Shown: positions 27,384-35,640 of the stretch, piece after piece
How the letters are laid out: the number at the start of each line of letters is the position of its first letter
How positions within the stretch are numbered: position 1 is the first letter of the stretch
Source of the DNA: Alphaproteobacteria bacterium
GTDB taxonomy: Bacteria; Pseudomonadota; Alphaproteobacteria; SP197
NCBI GenBank assembly: GCA_016869675.1
Contig: VGDP01000003.1
Location: 90,066-154,065 of the forward strand
Length of the DNA stretch: 64,000 nt
Direction of reading: 5' to 3'
Translations under genes and position numbers: made by a program
The notes under the pieces: model-generated
What the model saw: only the letters and a program-made list of their open reading frames with translations
Database searches by the model: none
What the model was told of the DNA's origin: nothing

Positions 27384-29110
27384 TACGGCCCTGACGTCAC
27401 CAACGCACCGCCGTCGGGCGCGGGGCGCACCTCGAGCGCCCGGTCATGGTACTGCTCGAGCGAGGCGCGATGGCCGATGCTGACCACCGTGGTCGCGGGC
27501 AGGCGTTCGCGGATCAGCCGGTAGACCCGATCCTCGGTCGCCTGGTCGAGCGCCGAGCTTGCCTCGTCCAGGAACAGCCAATCGGGCTTGATGACCAGGG
27601 CCCGGGCGAAGGCGATGCGTTGCTGTTCGCCCTGCGACAGGCGCAGCGACCAGTTGTGCGCCTCGTCGAGCTTGTCCGTGAAGGCGCCGAGGCCGCACGC
27701 CTCCATGACCGCCCGGAGTTCGGCGTCGCCGACCGCGCCCTCGGCGGCCGGGTAGCAGATCACGGCGCGCAACGTGCCGATGGGCAGATAGGGCCGCTGC
27801 GGCAGGAACAGGACGCGCGCGTCCCTGGGCCAATGCACCGTACCGCCGCCATAGGGCCAGATGCCCGCGATGGCGCGGAACAGCGTGCTCTTGCCCGAGC
27901 CGCTGGGACCCCTGACCAGCACCGCCTCGCCCGGCGCAACCGTGGCGTCCGCGTGGCGCAGCAGCGTGCTTCCGTCCGGCAGCGCCACGCCGACGTCCTC
28001 GAGCCGGAGCGCGCCCGCCGCGTCCTGGGCGACCACGATGTCCGAGGGCCGCGTGGCCGCACGCTCGATCGCCGCCGCGAAGCCGTTGATGCGATCGACC
28101 GTGGCCTTCCACTCGGTCAGCCCGGCGTAAGCGTCGACGAACCAGCTGAGCGCGCCCTGCACCTGACCGAAGGCGTTGCCCGTCTGCAGCAGAATTCCGA
28201 TCTGCGCGTTGGGGTCCGCGAAGTAGCGCGGCGCCGCGACGACATAGGGGAAGATCACCGCGAGCTGACCGTAGGTGGAGGTCAGCATGTTCAGCAGCTT
28301 CTGGCGCTTCATGATCGCCCAGAAGTTGGCCAGCACGTTGCCAAATCGCTCGACCAGGCCGCGCTTCTCGCCGGCCTCGCCGCCATAGAGCGCGATGCCC
28401 TCGGCGTTCTCGCGGAAGCGGATCAGGGAGAAGCGGAAGTCCGCCTCGAAGCGCTGCTGGTCGAAGTTGAGCCGCACCAGCCGCCGGCCGACCAGATGCG
28501 TCAGCCAAGTGCCGATCACGGCATACAGCACCGCCGCCCACATCATGAAGCCAGGGAAGGCAACGTCGACGCCCCAGACGAAGAACTGCATGTCCTTGCT
28601 GAGGCCCCAGAGGATTGTCATGAACGAGACGAGCGTCACGACCTCGCGCAGCAGGCTCAGCGTGTAGCCTATGGTCTGGCCGACGAACATGCGCAGATCC
28701 TCGGCGATGCGCTGGTCCGGGTTGTCGGTGCCACGGTCGACGAGCTGCATGTGGTAGTAGGCGCGTCGCGCCATCCAGTGGTCAAGGAACGCCGTGGTCA
28801 GCCACCGACGCCAGCGGATCTCGAGCATCTGGTTGAGGTAGATGCGGTAGACGATGAGCGCGATGAACAAGAACGCCAGAACCAGGAAGCGCAGAAGCTG
28901 GTGATAGAATTCCGCTTCGTTGCGTTCCTGCAGGGCGTTGTAGAAGAGGTTGTACCACTCGTTGAACTGGACGCTCAGGTAGACCTGCCCCAGGTTGAAC
29001 CCGACGATGACGGCCAGCAGCCCGCGCGCCGACCAGCGTTCCTCGGACTTGAAGTAGGGCCAAGTCAGGGTCCAGGTATCGCGCAGGAACTTGGCGACGG
29101 TCGTACGCAT
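27383..29110 (-). CDS. SbmA/BacA-like ABC transporter with fused ATPase (YddA type)
   Basis: A 575-residue half-transporter. Residues 1-330 form an SbmA/BacA-like membrane domain with the typical FNEWYNLFYNALQERN and RWLTTAFLDHWM stretches. Residues 370-575 are an ATPase with Walker A GPSGSGKST, signature LSQGEQQR and Walker B DWLFLDEAS. Relatives move peptides, long-chain acyl-CoAs or cobalamin across the inner membrane. It overlaps the downstream hydrolase gene start and lies 3 nt beyond the LysR stop at 29114, so it may be read from the LysR transcript. Confidence 0.9.
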   Translation of the reverse strand: MRTTVAKFLRDTWTLTWPYFKSEERWSARGLLAVIVGFNLGQVYLSVQFNEWYNLFYNALQERNEAEFYHQLLRFLVLAFLFIALIVYRIYLNQMLEIRWRRWLTTAFLDHWMARRAYYHMQLVDRGTDNPDQRIAEDLRMFVGQTIGYTLSLLREVVTLVSFMTILWGLSKDMQFFVWGVDVAFPGFMMWAAVLYAVIGTWLTHLVGRRLVRLNFDQQRFEADFRFSLIRFRENAEGIALYGGEAGEKRGLVERFGNVLANFWAIMKRQKLLNMLTSTYGQLAVIFPYVVAAPRYFADPNAQIGILLQTGNAFGQVQGALSWFVDAYAGLTEWKATVDRINGFAAAIERAATRPSDIVVAQDAAGALRLEDVGVALPDGSTLLRHADATVAPGEAVLVRGPSGSGKSTLFRAIAGIWPYGGGTVHWPRDARVLFLPQRPYLPIGTLRAVICYPAAEGAVGDAELRAVMEACGLGAFTDKLDEAHNWSLRLSQGEQQRIAFARALVIKPDWLFLDEASSALDQATEDRVYRLIRERLPATTVVSIGHRASLEQYHDRALEVRPAPDGGALVTSGP

Positions 29111-29113
29111 CGA

Positions 29114-30022
29114 TCAGGTCTCCGTGACGGTGCGTGGGAGCGGGGTGTCGCGGCCGGCCAGCCGGTCGCGCTGGGCGAGCAGCGCCGTGGCCAGCCCATC
29201 GAGCAGGGCGCGCACGCGCGCGGTGGCGCTCAGGTCCTCGTGGTGCAGAAGCCACAGGTCGGTGTCCCAGCCTTCGAGCGGCGGCGTCAGCGCGGTCAGG
29301 CCGTGGTGCCGGCCGATCAAGCACGGCAGCAGCGCCAAGCCCAGCCCGGCGCGCGCCATGGCGCCCAGCACCGAAACGTTGTCGGCGCGCAGGACGATGC
29401 GTTCCGTGGGCACGTGCTGGCGCACCCAGCGCGCCATGACCGTGGACGCCAGGCTGTCGTCGGGCACCAGCCAGTCGTGCGCCGACGGGTCGAGCGTACC
29501 GGTCGGTTCGAACCCCGGCGCGGCAAAGACCGCGTGGGCGATCGGCGCGATGCGCCGGCCGATCAGGGTCTCGGGCGGCTCGTTGGTCACGCGCAGCGCC
29601 ACGCCAGCCTCGCGCCGGGTCAGGCTGGCGTGGGTGCCGGCGATGGCGAGCTCCACGTGGATACCGGGATGGGCGGCACGGAACGCCGCGAGCGGCGCCG
29701 GCAGGATCAGGGTGGCGAGCGTGTCGGTGGTGGCCAGCCGGACCGTCCCGGTCAGCCGCAGGTCGCGCCCGACGATCCTGCGGCCCAGCGCCGCCACGTC
29801 GTCGTCTATACGTCCGGCCGTCTCGGCGACCCCCTGGCCGGCCGCGGTGGGCACGTAGCCGCTGGGCAGCCGATCGAACAGGCGGACGCCGAGCCGCTGC
29901 TCGATCACCCCGAGCCGGCGGAACACGGTCGCGTGGTGCACGCCCAGCTTGCGCGCGGCCGCCGACAACGACCCGGCCCGGGCGATGGCCGCGACGAAGC
30001 GCAGGTCGTCCCACGACTTCAT
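29114..30022 (-). CDS. LysR-family transcriptional regulator
   Basis: A 302-residue regulator. The helix-turn-helix is at residues 1-60 (GSLSAAARKLGVHHATVFRR; LFDRLPSGYVPTAAGQ), followed by a substrate-like effector domain. ATG at 30022 (MKSWDDLRFV) is the family start; the longer frame upstream runs into the divergent promoter. It is read opposite to the DoxX gene at 30132, its likely target, with 109 bp between them. The ABC transporter gene follows closely on the same strand. Confidence 0.92.
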   Translation of the reverse strand: MKSWDDLRFVAAIARAGSLSAAARKLGVHHATVFRRLGVIEQRLGVRLFDRLPSGYVPTAAGQGVAETAGRIDDDVAALGRRIVGRDLRLTGTVRLATTDTLATLILPAPLAAFRAAHPGIHVELAIAGTHASLTRREAGVALRVTNEPPETLIGRRIAPIAHAVFAAPGFEPTGTLDPSAHDWLVPDDSLASTVMARWVRQHVPTERIVLRADNVSVLGAMARAGLGLALLPCLIGRHHGLTALTPPLEGWDTDLWLLHHEDLSATARVRALLDGLATALLAQRDRLAGRDTPLPRTVTET

Positions 30023-30131
30023 GTGCGGCCCTGCAAGCGTGTGTTGCGACCTTGGCGCCTTGCTGTGCACGGATTCGCGGGCCAAGTCGAGGACTTCGAC
30101 CCAACCACGCGACCCTTCAGAGGATACCGCC

Positions 30132-30542
30132 ATGCTGCCCGCGCCCAACCCCGCCTACGTCGCCCTGATCCTGCGCCTCGCGCTGGGCGCCATGTACCTC
30201 GCCCATAGCGTGATCCTGAAGCTGGTGGTGTTCACGTTGCCGGGAACCGCCCAGTTCTTCGCCGGCCTGGGCCTGCCTGCGGCGGGCGCGTATCTGGTGT
30301 TCGCGGCCGAGGCGGTGGGCGGCGCGCTCCTGGTGCTCGGCATCGGCACGCGCTACGTGGCCCTGGTCCTGATCCCGGTGCTGCTGGGCGCGACCTGGGT
30401 GCACGCGGGCAACGGCTGGGTGTTCAGCGCCGCCGGAGGCGGCTGGGAGTACCTGGTGTTCCTGATCGTCGCCAGCCTGGCCCTGGCGGCCCTGGACGAC
30501 GGCGCGCACGCCCTGCGCCTGGGCCGGGCGGCGAAGTCCTAG
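30132..30542 (+). CDS. DoxX-family membrane protein
   Basis: A 136-residue inner-membrane protein with four hydrophobic helices and the DoxX pattern RLALGAMYLAHSVILKL, FFAGLGLPAAGAYLVFAAE, then GATWVHAGNGWVFS. DoxX relatives are small quinone-linked or redox membrane subunits. The ATG at 30132 is preceded by an AGAGGA stretch. The divergent LysR gene probably controls it. The TAG stop overlaps the stop of the converging SelA-like gene in a shared CTAG. Confidence 0.87.
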   Translation: MLPAPNPAYVALILRLALGAMYLAHSVILKLVVFTLPGTAQFFAGLGLPAAGAYLVFAAEAVGGALLVLGIGTRYVALVLIPVLLGATWVHAGNGWVFSAAGGGWEYLVFLIVASLALAALDDGAHALRLGRAAKS

Positions 30543-31744
30543 GCGGTCCTGAACAGCGCATGGACGCGCCGGCCGATAAGCGCCGGCGCGTCGGGCTCCA
30601 GACACGTCGGCCCGAACAGCACGACGCCCGCGTCGAGGCGGTGCGGGTCGACGTGGATGCTGGGCTCGCCGTCCTGCAAGGCCGTGGCGAGCGCGAGCGC
30701 GGTCATCGGCGCATCGGGCGCCAGCGCCAGTTCGACCATGGGAACGCTGCCGTCGACGCCGGCGTCGCGCAGGCTGACGCTGGCACCGTTGAGCCCGCGC
30801 AGCGCCGCGACGAGATCGGTCGCGAGGCCGCGCCAGCGCCGGGTGCGCGCCGCGTCGCCCTCGGCCAGGAACAGGCGCAGCGCCGCGACCAGGCCGACGA
30901 TCTCCTCCTTGCCGGCCTTGCACGGTCGGCCGATGCCGTGGGGCGGCGCGCCGACCAGCCGCGCCTTGTCGATCAGCGACGGCGGCGGCGACCATTGGGC
31001 AAACACCACGTCCATGTCGAGCATCTGCAACGCCGCGGCCATGACCAGATCACGCCGGCCGCACAGGATGCCCGAGGCCTGCGGCCCGCCGATCGCCTTG
31101 CCGCCGCTGTAGGCGACCAGATCGGCGCCCTCGGCGATGAACCGGCGCAGGTTCACCGCCGGCGGCAACTGCGCCGCCGCGTCGACGATGACGGGAACGC
31201 GCGCCGCGTGGGCAACGCGCGCCACCTCGGCCAGGGCTGGGCGCGCCTCCCCTTGGGCGACGTAGAGCACGGCCGCCGTGCGTTCGCCGATGGCCGCGGC
31301 GTACTCCCACGACTCGGCGTCGCGCACGCCGGCGCCGCTGACCCTATCGGGCAGGCCGACCTCGACCAGCCGCGCCCCGGCCGCGCGCACCGCATGGTCG
31401 TACTGATTGCGCTGGGAACGGGCGACCACCACCTCGTTGGCGAAACCCGTGGTGTCGGGGAGCCGCGCCATGCGCGCCGGATCGAGCCCGGTCAGCGCCG
31501 CCGCCGTGCCCAGCAGCAGCGCCGCCGCCGCGCCCGAGGTGACCAACCCGGCCTCGGCGCCCGTCGCCTCGGCGATCGCCCGGCCCGCCGCCGCCTGCAG
31601 CTCGGCGATGTCGACGCAGGCGCGCGACGCCTCGGCTATGGCGGCGGCGACCTCGGGGCGCATCAGGCCGCCCGACAGCCGGGTGGACGGCCCCTTGGCG
31701 TTGATGATCGTGCGCACGCCGAGCGATTCGTAGACTCCGGTCAT
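30539..31744 (-). CDS. SelA-like PLP-dependent enzyme
   Basis: A 401-residue fold-type I PLP protein of the SelA / D-glucosaminate-6-phosphate ammonia-lyase group. The N-terminal INAKGPSTRLSGGLM, the TSGAAAALLLGTAAAL segment, VDAAAQLPP and the PLP Lys in YSGGKAIGGPQASGIL (about 216) support this. It is shorter than true selenocysteine synthase and no selB or tRNA-Sec is present, so it is a metabolic lyase or racemase. Its start is 3 nt from the thioesterase stop, forming a two-gene unit. Confidence 0.82.
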   Translation of the reverse strand: MTGVYESLGVRTIINAKGPSTRLSGGLMRPEVAAAIAEASRACVDIAELQAAAGRAIAEATGAEAGLVTSGAAAALLLGTAAALTGLDPARMARLPDTTGFANEVVVARSQRNQYDHAVRAAGARLVEVGLPDRVSGAGVRDAESWEYAAAIGERTAAVLYVAQGEARPALAEVARVAHAARVPVIVDAAAQLPPAVNLRRFIAEGADLVAYSGGKAIGGPQASGILCGRRDLVMAAALQMLDMDVVFAQWSPPPSLIDKARLVGAPPHGIGRPCKAGKEEIVGLVAALRLFLAEGDAARTRRWRGLATDLVAALRGLNGASVSLRDAGVDGSVPMVELALAPDAPMTALALATALQDGEPSIHVDPHRLDAGVVLFGPTCLEPDAPALIGRRVHALFRTA

Positions 31745-31747
31745 CGG

Positions 31748-32179
31748 TCAATTCTTGGTTGGGTCGACGATATGGTCGGCCAGGCGGGCACGCACGTCCT
31801 CGGGGATCGGCAGCTTGGTCCGCGCCACCAGATCGAAGTGGACGGCGATCATCTCGCAACGGGCGGCCAGAAGGCCGGTCGCGGCGAGGCGCATGCGGTG
31901 GACCAAGCCGATCGAGGAGGTGCCGATGCGCGAGAATGCGCTTGCCACCTCGACCAGCGCGCCGACGCGCAGCTCGGTCACGTATTCGATGGTGTCCTTG
32001 GCGTCCACATAGCCGCGCCCGGCGTCGGCCAGCGCCTCGGGCCCCAGGCCGTGGCGGTTTAACAGGTGCCAGCCCGCCTGATCGAAGATGCCCAGGTAGT
32101 GCATGGTCGTAAGGTGCCCTTGGTGGTCGCACTGCCAGGGATAGACCATGCCCCGATAGGTATCGCACCAGCCCGCCAT
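31748..32179 (-). CDS. Hot-dog-fold thioesterase, betainyl-CoA thioesterase-like
   Basis: The 143-residue single hot-dog domain has the active-site stretch YPWQCDHQGHLTTMHYLGIF near residues 13-32, with the Asp typical of 4-hydroxybenzoyl-CoA-type thioesterases. YRGMV-YPWQCDHQGH with this spacing is characteristic of betainyl-CoA thioesterases linked to carnitine degradation. ATG at 32179 fits the family start. It precedes the SelA-like gene on the same strand. Together with the carnitine-dehydrogenase-like gene at 24970 it suggests carnitine breakdown. Confidence 0.8.
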   Translation of the reverse strand: MAGWCDTYRGMVYPWQCDHQGHLTTMHYLGIFDQAGWHLLNRHGLGPEALADAGRGYVDAKDTIEYVTELRVGALVEVASAFSRIGTSSIGLVHRMRLAATGLLAARCEMIAVHFDLVARTKLPIPEDVRARLADHIVDPTKN

Positions 32180-32246
32180 GCGCCCCTCCGCCCCGCTGAC
32201 CGGGCGGACCGTAGGGCCGGGCGCCGGACCGGTCAAACCCCGGACG

Positions 32247-33107
32247 TCACAACCGGTCGATCGGCAGCTTCATGTAGACGACGCCGTTGGATTCCGGTTC
32301 CGGGAAGCGGCCGGCGCGCATGTTGACCTGGATCGCCGGCAGGATGAGGACCGGCATGTCCAGCTTGGCGTCGCGCGCCTGGCGCATGGCGACGAACGCG
32401 GCCTCGTCGATGCCGTCGCGGATGTGGACATTGCCGGCGCGTTGGGCGGCCACCGTGGTCTCCCAGGCGAACACATCCCGCCCCGGCGCCTTGTAGTCGT
32501 GGCAGACGAAGACGCGGGTCGCGTGCGGCAGATCCAGGATGCGCCGGATCGAACCGTAGAGCTGGGCCGCGTCGCCGCCGGGAAAGTCGCAACGCGCCGT
32601 GCCGTAGTCCGGCATGAACATGGTGTCGCCGACGAACGCCGCGTCGCCCGCCACGTACGTCACGCACGCCGGGGTGTGGCCGGGCGTGTGCATCACCCGG
32701 ACCGCCAGGCCGCCCACCGTGACCGTCTGGCCGTCGTCGAGCAGCCGGTCGAACTGCGAGCCGTCGATCGCCACGTCGGGCAAGTTGTAGACGGCGCGGA
32801 ACGTGCGCTGCACCGTGGTGACGTGGCGACCGATGGCAACCGGCGCCCCGGTGCGCCCCTTGAGGAACGGGGCCGCGGTCAGGTGATCGGCGTGGACATG
32901 GGTATCGAGGATCAGGGCGATGCGTACGCCCGACGCCTGGGCGGCCGCCAGGATCGCCTCGACCGACCGAGTGCCGGTACGCCCCGACTTAACGTCGAAG
33001 TCGAGCACAGGGTCGATCACGACCCCCTGGCCACTCGCCGAATCGCTGACCAGGTACGACACCGTGAAGGTCGGCTCGTGGAAAAAGGCCTGGACGTTCG
33101 GTCTCAT
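32247..33107 (-). CDS. MBL-fold hydrolase, persulfide dioxygenase/Blh-like
   Basis: A 286-residue metallo-beta-lactamase-fold protein with THVHADHLTA (HxHxDH), HTPGHTPA and GDTMFMPDYGTARCDFPGG. It resembles the beta-lactamase-like hydrolase of sulfide-responsive operons and persulfide dioxygenases. Start ATG 33107 follows a GGGAG site. It is divergent from a rhodanese fused to a membrane domain, the usual partner. A role in handling sulfane sulfur is therefore likely. No BigR-type regulator lies next to it. Confidence 0.85.
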   Translation of the reverse strand: MRPNVQAFFHEPTFTVSYLVSDSASGQGVVIDPVLDFDVKSGRTGTRSVEAILAAAQASGVRIALILDTHVHADHLTAAPFLKGRTGAPVAIGRHVTTVQRTFRAVYNLPDVAIDGSQFDRLLDDGQTVTVGGLAVRVMHTPGHTPACVTYVAGDAAFVGDTMFMPDYGTARCDFPGGDAAQLYGSIRRILDLPHATRVFVCHDYKAPGRDVFAWETTVAAQRAGNVHIRDGIDEAAFVAMRQARDAKLDMPVLILPAIQVNMRAGRFPEPESNGVVYMKLPIDRL

Positions 33108-33226
33108 CGGGCTCTCCCGCACGTTCTCCGCGTGGAACCGCTTGATCCGCCCCCAAATACGTGCTTACTTGAGGAGTTGATCCTTGTCTCGCGCGTGGAC
33201 CCTACACCATAGACAGCCAGACAACC

Positions 33227-33757
33227 TTGCGCTCGATCAACGCGGAGGATGCCCGCGCCCGGCTCGAGGCCGGCCAGGCCGTCCTGCTCGATGTCCGCGA
33301 GGCCGACGAATTCGCCCGCGAACGCATCGCAGGCTCTTGCTCAACGCCGCTCTCCGGGTTCGACCGGCTCGACCCGGCCGTGGCCGAGGGGCGGTCCGTG
33401 ATCGTCGCCTGCCGCAGCGGCGCGCGCACGGCCATGAACGCCCAGCGTCTGCTGGCCAAGGGTTTTGCCGACGTGGCGGTGCTCGACGGCGGCCTGGATG
33501 CCTGGAAACGCGCCGGGTTGCCGGTGCAGGTGGACCGGCGGGTGCCGATCGACCTGATCCGCCAGGTGCAGATCGTGGTCGGAACCATGGTGCTGGGCGG
33601 CACGCTGCTGGCCCTGCTGGTCTCGCCCTGGTTCGCGATTGTGCCCGCCTTCGCCGGGGCCGGGCTGCTGGTCGCCGGGACCACCGGGTTCTGCGGCATG
33701 GCGCGTATGCTGCGGCACGCGCCGTGGAACCGGGCGCTGTTCGCGCCCGGACCGTAG
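33227..33757 (+). CDS. Rhodanese with C-terminal DUF2892-type membrane domain
   Basis: A 176-residue protein. Residues 1-105 are a rhodanese domain with the active loop CRSGART (Cys near 64) and DVREADEFARERIAGS. The rest forms two membrane helices (VGTMVLGGTLLALLVSPWF; VPAFAGAGLLVAGTTGFCGM), as in DUF2892 fusions that pass sulfane sulfur at the inner membrane. The start is uncertain: TTG at 33227 begins the homology, no ATG is in frame, and no clear ribosome site is seen. It pairs with the divergent MBL hydrolase. Confidence 0.83.
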   Translation: MRSINAEDARARLEAGQAVLLDVREADEFARERIAGSCSTPLSGFDRLDPAVAEGRSVIVACRSGARTAMNAQRLLAKGFADVAVLDGGLDAWKRAGLPVQVDRRVPIDLIRQVQIVVGTMVLGGTLLALLVSPWFAIVPAFAGAGLLVAGTTGFCGMARMLRHAPWNRALFAPGP

Positions 33758-33764
33758 CTTCGCG

Positions 33765-34538
33765 TCACGCCGCCCCGGTCACCGCGCCGAGCAAGGGGCC
33801 GATTTCGGCGCGCACCACCAGATCCGCCGCCGCGTCGAGGGGCGTGGGTTCGCGGTTGACGATGACCAACCGCGCCCCATTGCGCTTGGCCAGCAGGGGA
33901 AATCCGGCCGCCGGATAGACCACCAGCGACGTACCCATGGCCAGGAACAAGTTCGCGGCCAGGGTCTCCTCCCTCGCCCGGCGCATGGGCTCCGCCGGCA
34001 TGACCTGGCCGAACGCGATCGTGGCGGTCTTGACCAGGCCGCCGCACCCGCAACGGGGCGTCGTGCCGTGCGTCTCGAAGGCGACGCGGATCGGCTCCAG
34101 TTCGAAACGTGCCGCGCAATCCAGGCACTCCGCGTAGGTCGTGTTGCCGTGCAGCTCGATGACGCGATCGGCCGCGACGCCGGCGCGCTGGTGCAGGCCA
34201 TCGATGTTCTGGGTGACGATGGCGGCGAGCCGCCCGGCCGCGACCAAGGCGGCCAGCGCCCGGTGGCCGCGGTTGGGCTGGGCGCCGGCCACGGTGGGGT
34301 GGGTCGCGAACTTGCGTTCCCAGAAGGCGCGCCGGGCGTCCTCGGAGGCGAGGAAATCGGCGTACTCGATCGGTTTGAAGCGGTCCCAGATGCCGCCCGT
34401 GCTGCGGAAATCGGGAATGCCGGATTCGGTGGAGAGCCCGGCTCCGGTGAACGCCACCGCGTGGCGTGCCGCGCCGATCAGGTCGGCGAGCCTAGCCGCC
34501 GCGTCGCCATCGGCCATCGAGGACCGCGCCATCGCCAT
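33765..34538 (-). CDS. Sir2-family NAD-dependent protein deacylase
   Basis: A 257-residue sirtuin that removes acyl groups from lysine with NAD+. GAGLSTESGIPDFRS, TQNIDGLHQRAG, the catalytic His in ELHGN and a Cys4 zinc site (CLDC and CGCGG) are all present. The start could be ATG 34538, 34532 or 34517; 34538 is used as the outermost. It converges on the rhodanese gene with 7 nt between stops. Confidence 0.93.
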   Translation of the reverse strand: MAMARSSMADGDAAARLADLIGAARHAVAFTGAGLSTESGIPDFRSTGGIWDRFKPIEYADFLASEDARRAFWERKFATHPTVAGAQPNRGHRALAALVAAGRLAAIVTQNIDGLHQRAGVAADRVIELHGNTTYAECLDCAARFELEPIRVAFETHGTTPRCGCGGLVKTATIAFGQVMPAEPMRRAREETLAANLFLAMGTSLVVYPAAGFPLLAKRNGARLVIVNREPTPLDAAADLVVRAEIGPLLGAVTGAA

Positions 34539-34635
34539 GGCCTCGTGGTAGCCCGGCGAAGGCCTCCGCACAAGCCGTCGGCTTGATCGGGGCCCATGCG
34601 CCGGGGCAGTGTGGCCGGCCACCGGGGAGGCGACG

Positions 34636-35631
34636 ATGGATGCCAAGGCGCGCGCGCTTTTCGACGGGGTGTTGGTGTGGGACGCCCACTCCTGCCTGCC
34701 TCTGAAGCCGGGCATCGACGTGGACGTGCTGGAGCGCCACCGCGCCGCAGGTATCGACTACGTCTCAATCAACGTAGGGATGGACTTCAACCCGTGGCCC
34801 GACTGCCTGCGCGTGCTGGCCGCGTTCCGCGCCCACCTGCAGCGCCACCCGAACCGTTACGTCCTGGTCGACACCACCGCCGACGTCGCGCGCGCCCAGC
34901 GCGAGGGCAAGCTGGCCGTCGCCTTCGACCTGGAAGGGTCGGACATGCTGGACGGTGACCTGGACATGCTGCGGCTCTACCACGACCTGGGCGTGCGCCA
35001 GATCCACTTCGCCTACAACCGCGACAACGCCGTCGGCGGCGGCTGCCACGGCGCCGACGTGGGCCTGACCGCGTTCGGCCGGCGCCTGGTGCGCGAGGTC
35101 AACGAGGTCGGCCTGATCATGGACTGCTCGCACACGGGGCACCGATCGAGCCTCGAGATTATTGCGGCCTCGGCCAAGCCCGTGGTCTTCTCCCACACTT
35201 GCGTCGCCGCCCTGAAGGCGCACCCGCGCAACGTGCGCGACGACCAGATCGACGCCTGCGCCGCGAACGGCGGCGTGGTCGGCATCACCGGCATCGGCGT
35301 GTTCCTGGGCGCCAACCAGACCGAGACCGCAATCGTGCTGGATCACGTGGCCTACGTCGCCGACCGGGTCGGCCCGCGCCACGTGGGCATCGGGCTCGAC
35401 TTCGAGTTCCTGGCCGGCGTCGACGACTTCCCCAAGACGGCCAAGCGCGGCGACTGGTGGCCGGCCGCCCATTACGGCGGCGCGGGCCTCGGCCCAGTAA
35501 AGTTCGTCCAGCCCGAGCAGATGGCCGAGATCGCCGAGGGCCTCCTGGCGCGCGGCTGGCCCGAGGCGGACGTCGCCGGCGTTCTGGGCGGCAACTTCCT
35601 GCGCGTCGCCGAGGCGACCTGGCGGGCGTGA
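34636..35631 (+). CDS. Peptidase M19-like protein with an altered metal site
   Basis: A 331-residue cytoplasmic member of the membrane dipeptidase family (no signal peptide). LEGSDML, MDCSHTGHRSS and FSHTCVAAL supply metal ligands, and GIGLDFEFL ends the barrel. The first motif, normally HxD, reads DAHSCLP, so the Asp ligand is replaced by Cys. Relatives with relaxed sites act on non-peptide substrates. A GGGGAGG site precedes ATG 34636. It is unlike the lipoprotein M19 at 21700. Confidence 0.85.
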   Translation: MDAKARALFDGVLVWDAHSCLPLKPGIDVDVLERHRAAGIDYVSINVGMDFNPWPDCLRVLAAFRAHLQRHPNRYVLVDTTADVARAQREGKLAVAFDLEGSDMLDGDLDMLRLYHDLGVRQIHFAYNRDNAVGGGCHGADVGLTAFGRRLVREVNEVGLIMDCSHTGHRSSLEIIAASAKPVVFSHTCVAALKAHPRNVRDDQIDACAANGGVVGITGIGVFLGANQTETAIVLDHVAYVADRVGPRHVGIGLDFEFLAGVDDFPKTAKRGDWWPAAHYGGAGLGPVKFVQPEQMAEIAEGLLARGWPEADVAGVLGGNFLRVAEATWRA

Positions 35632-35640
35632 CGCGGCGCC

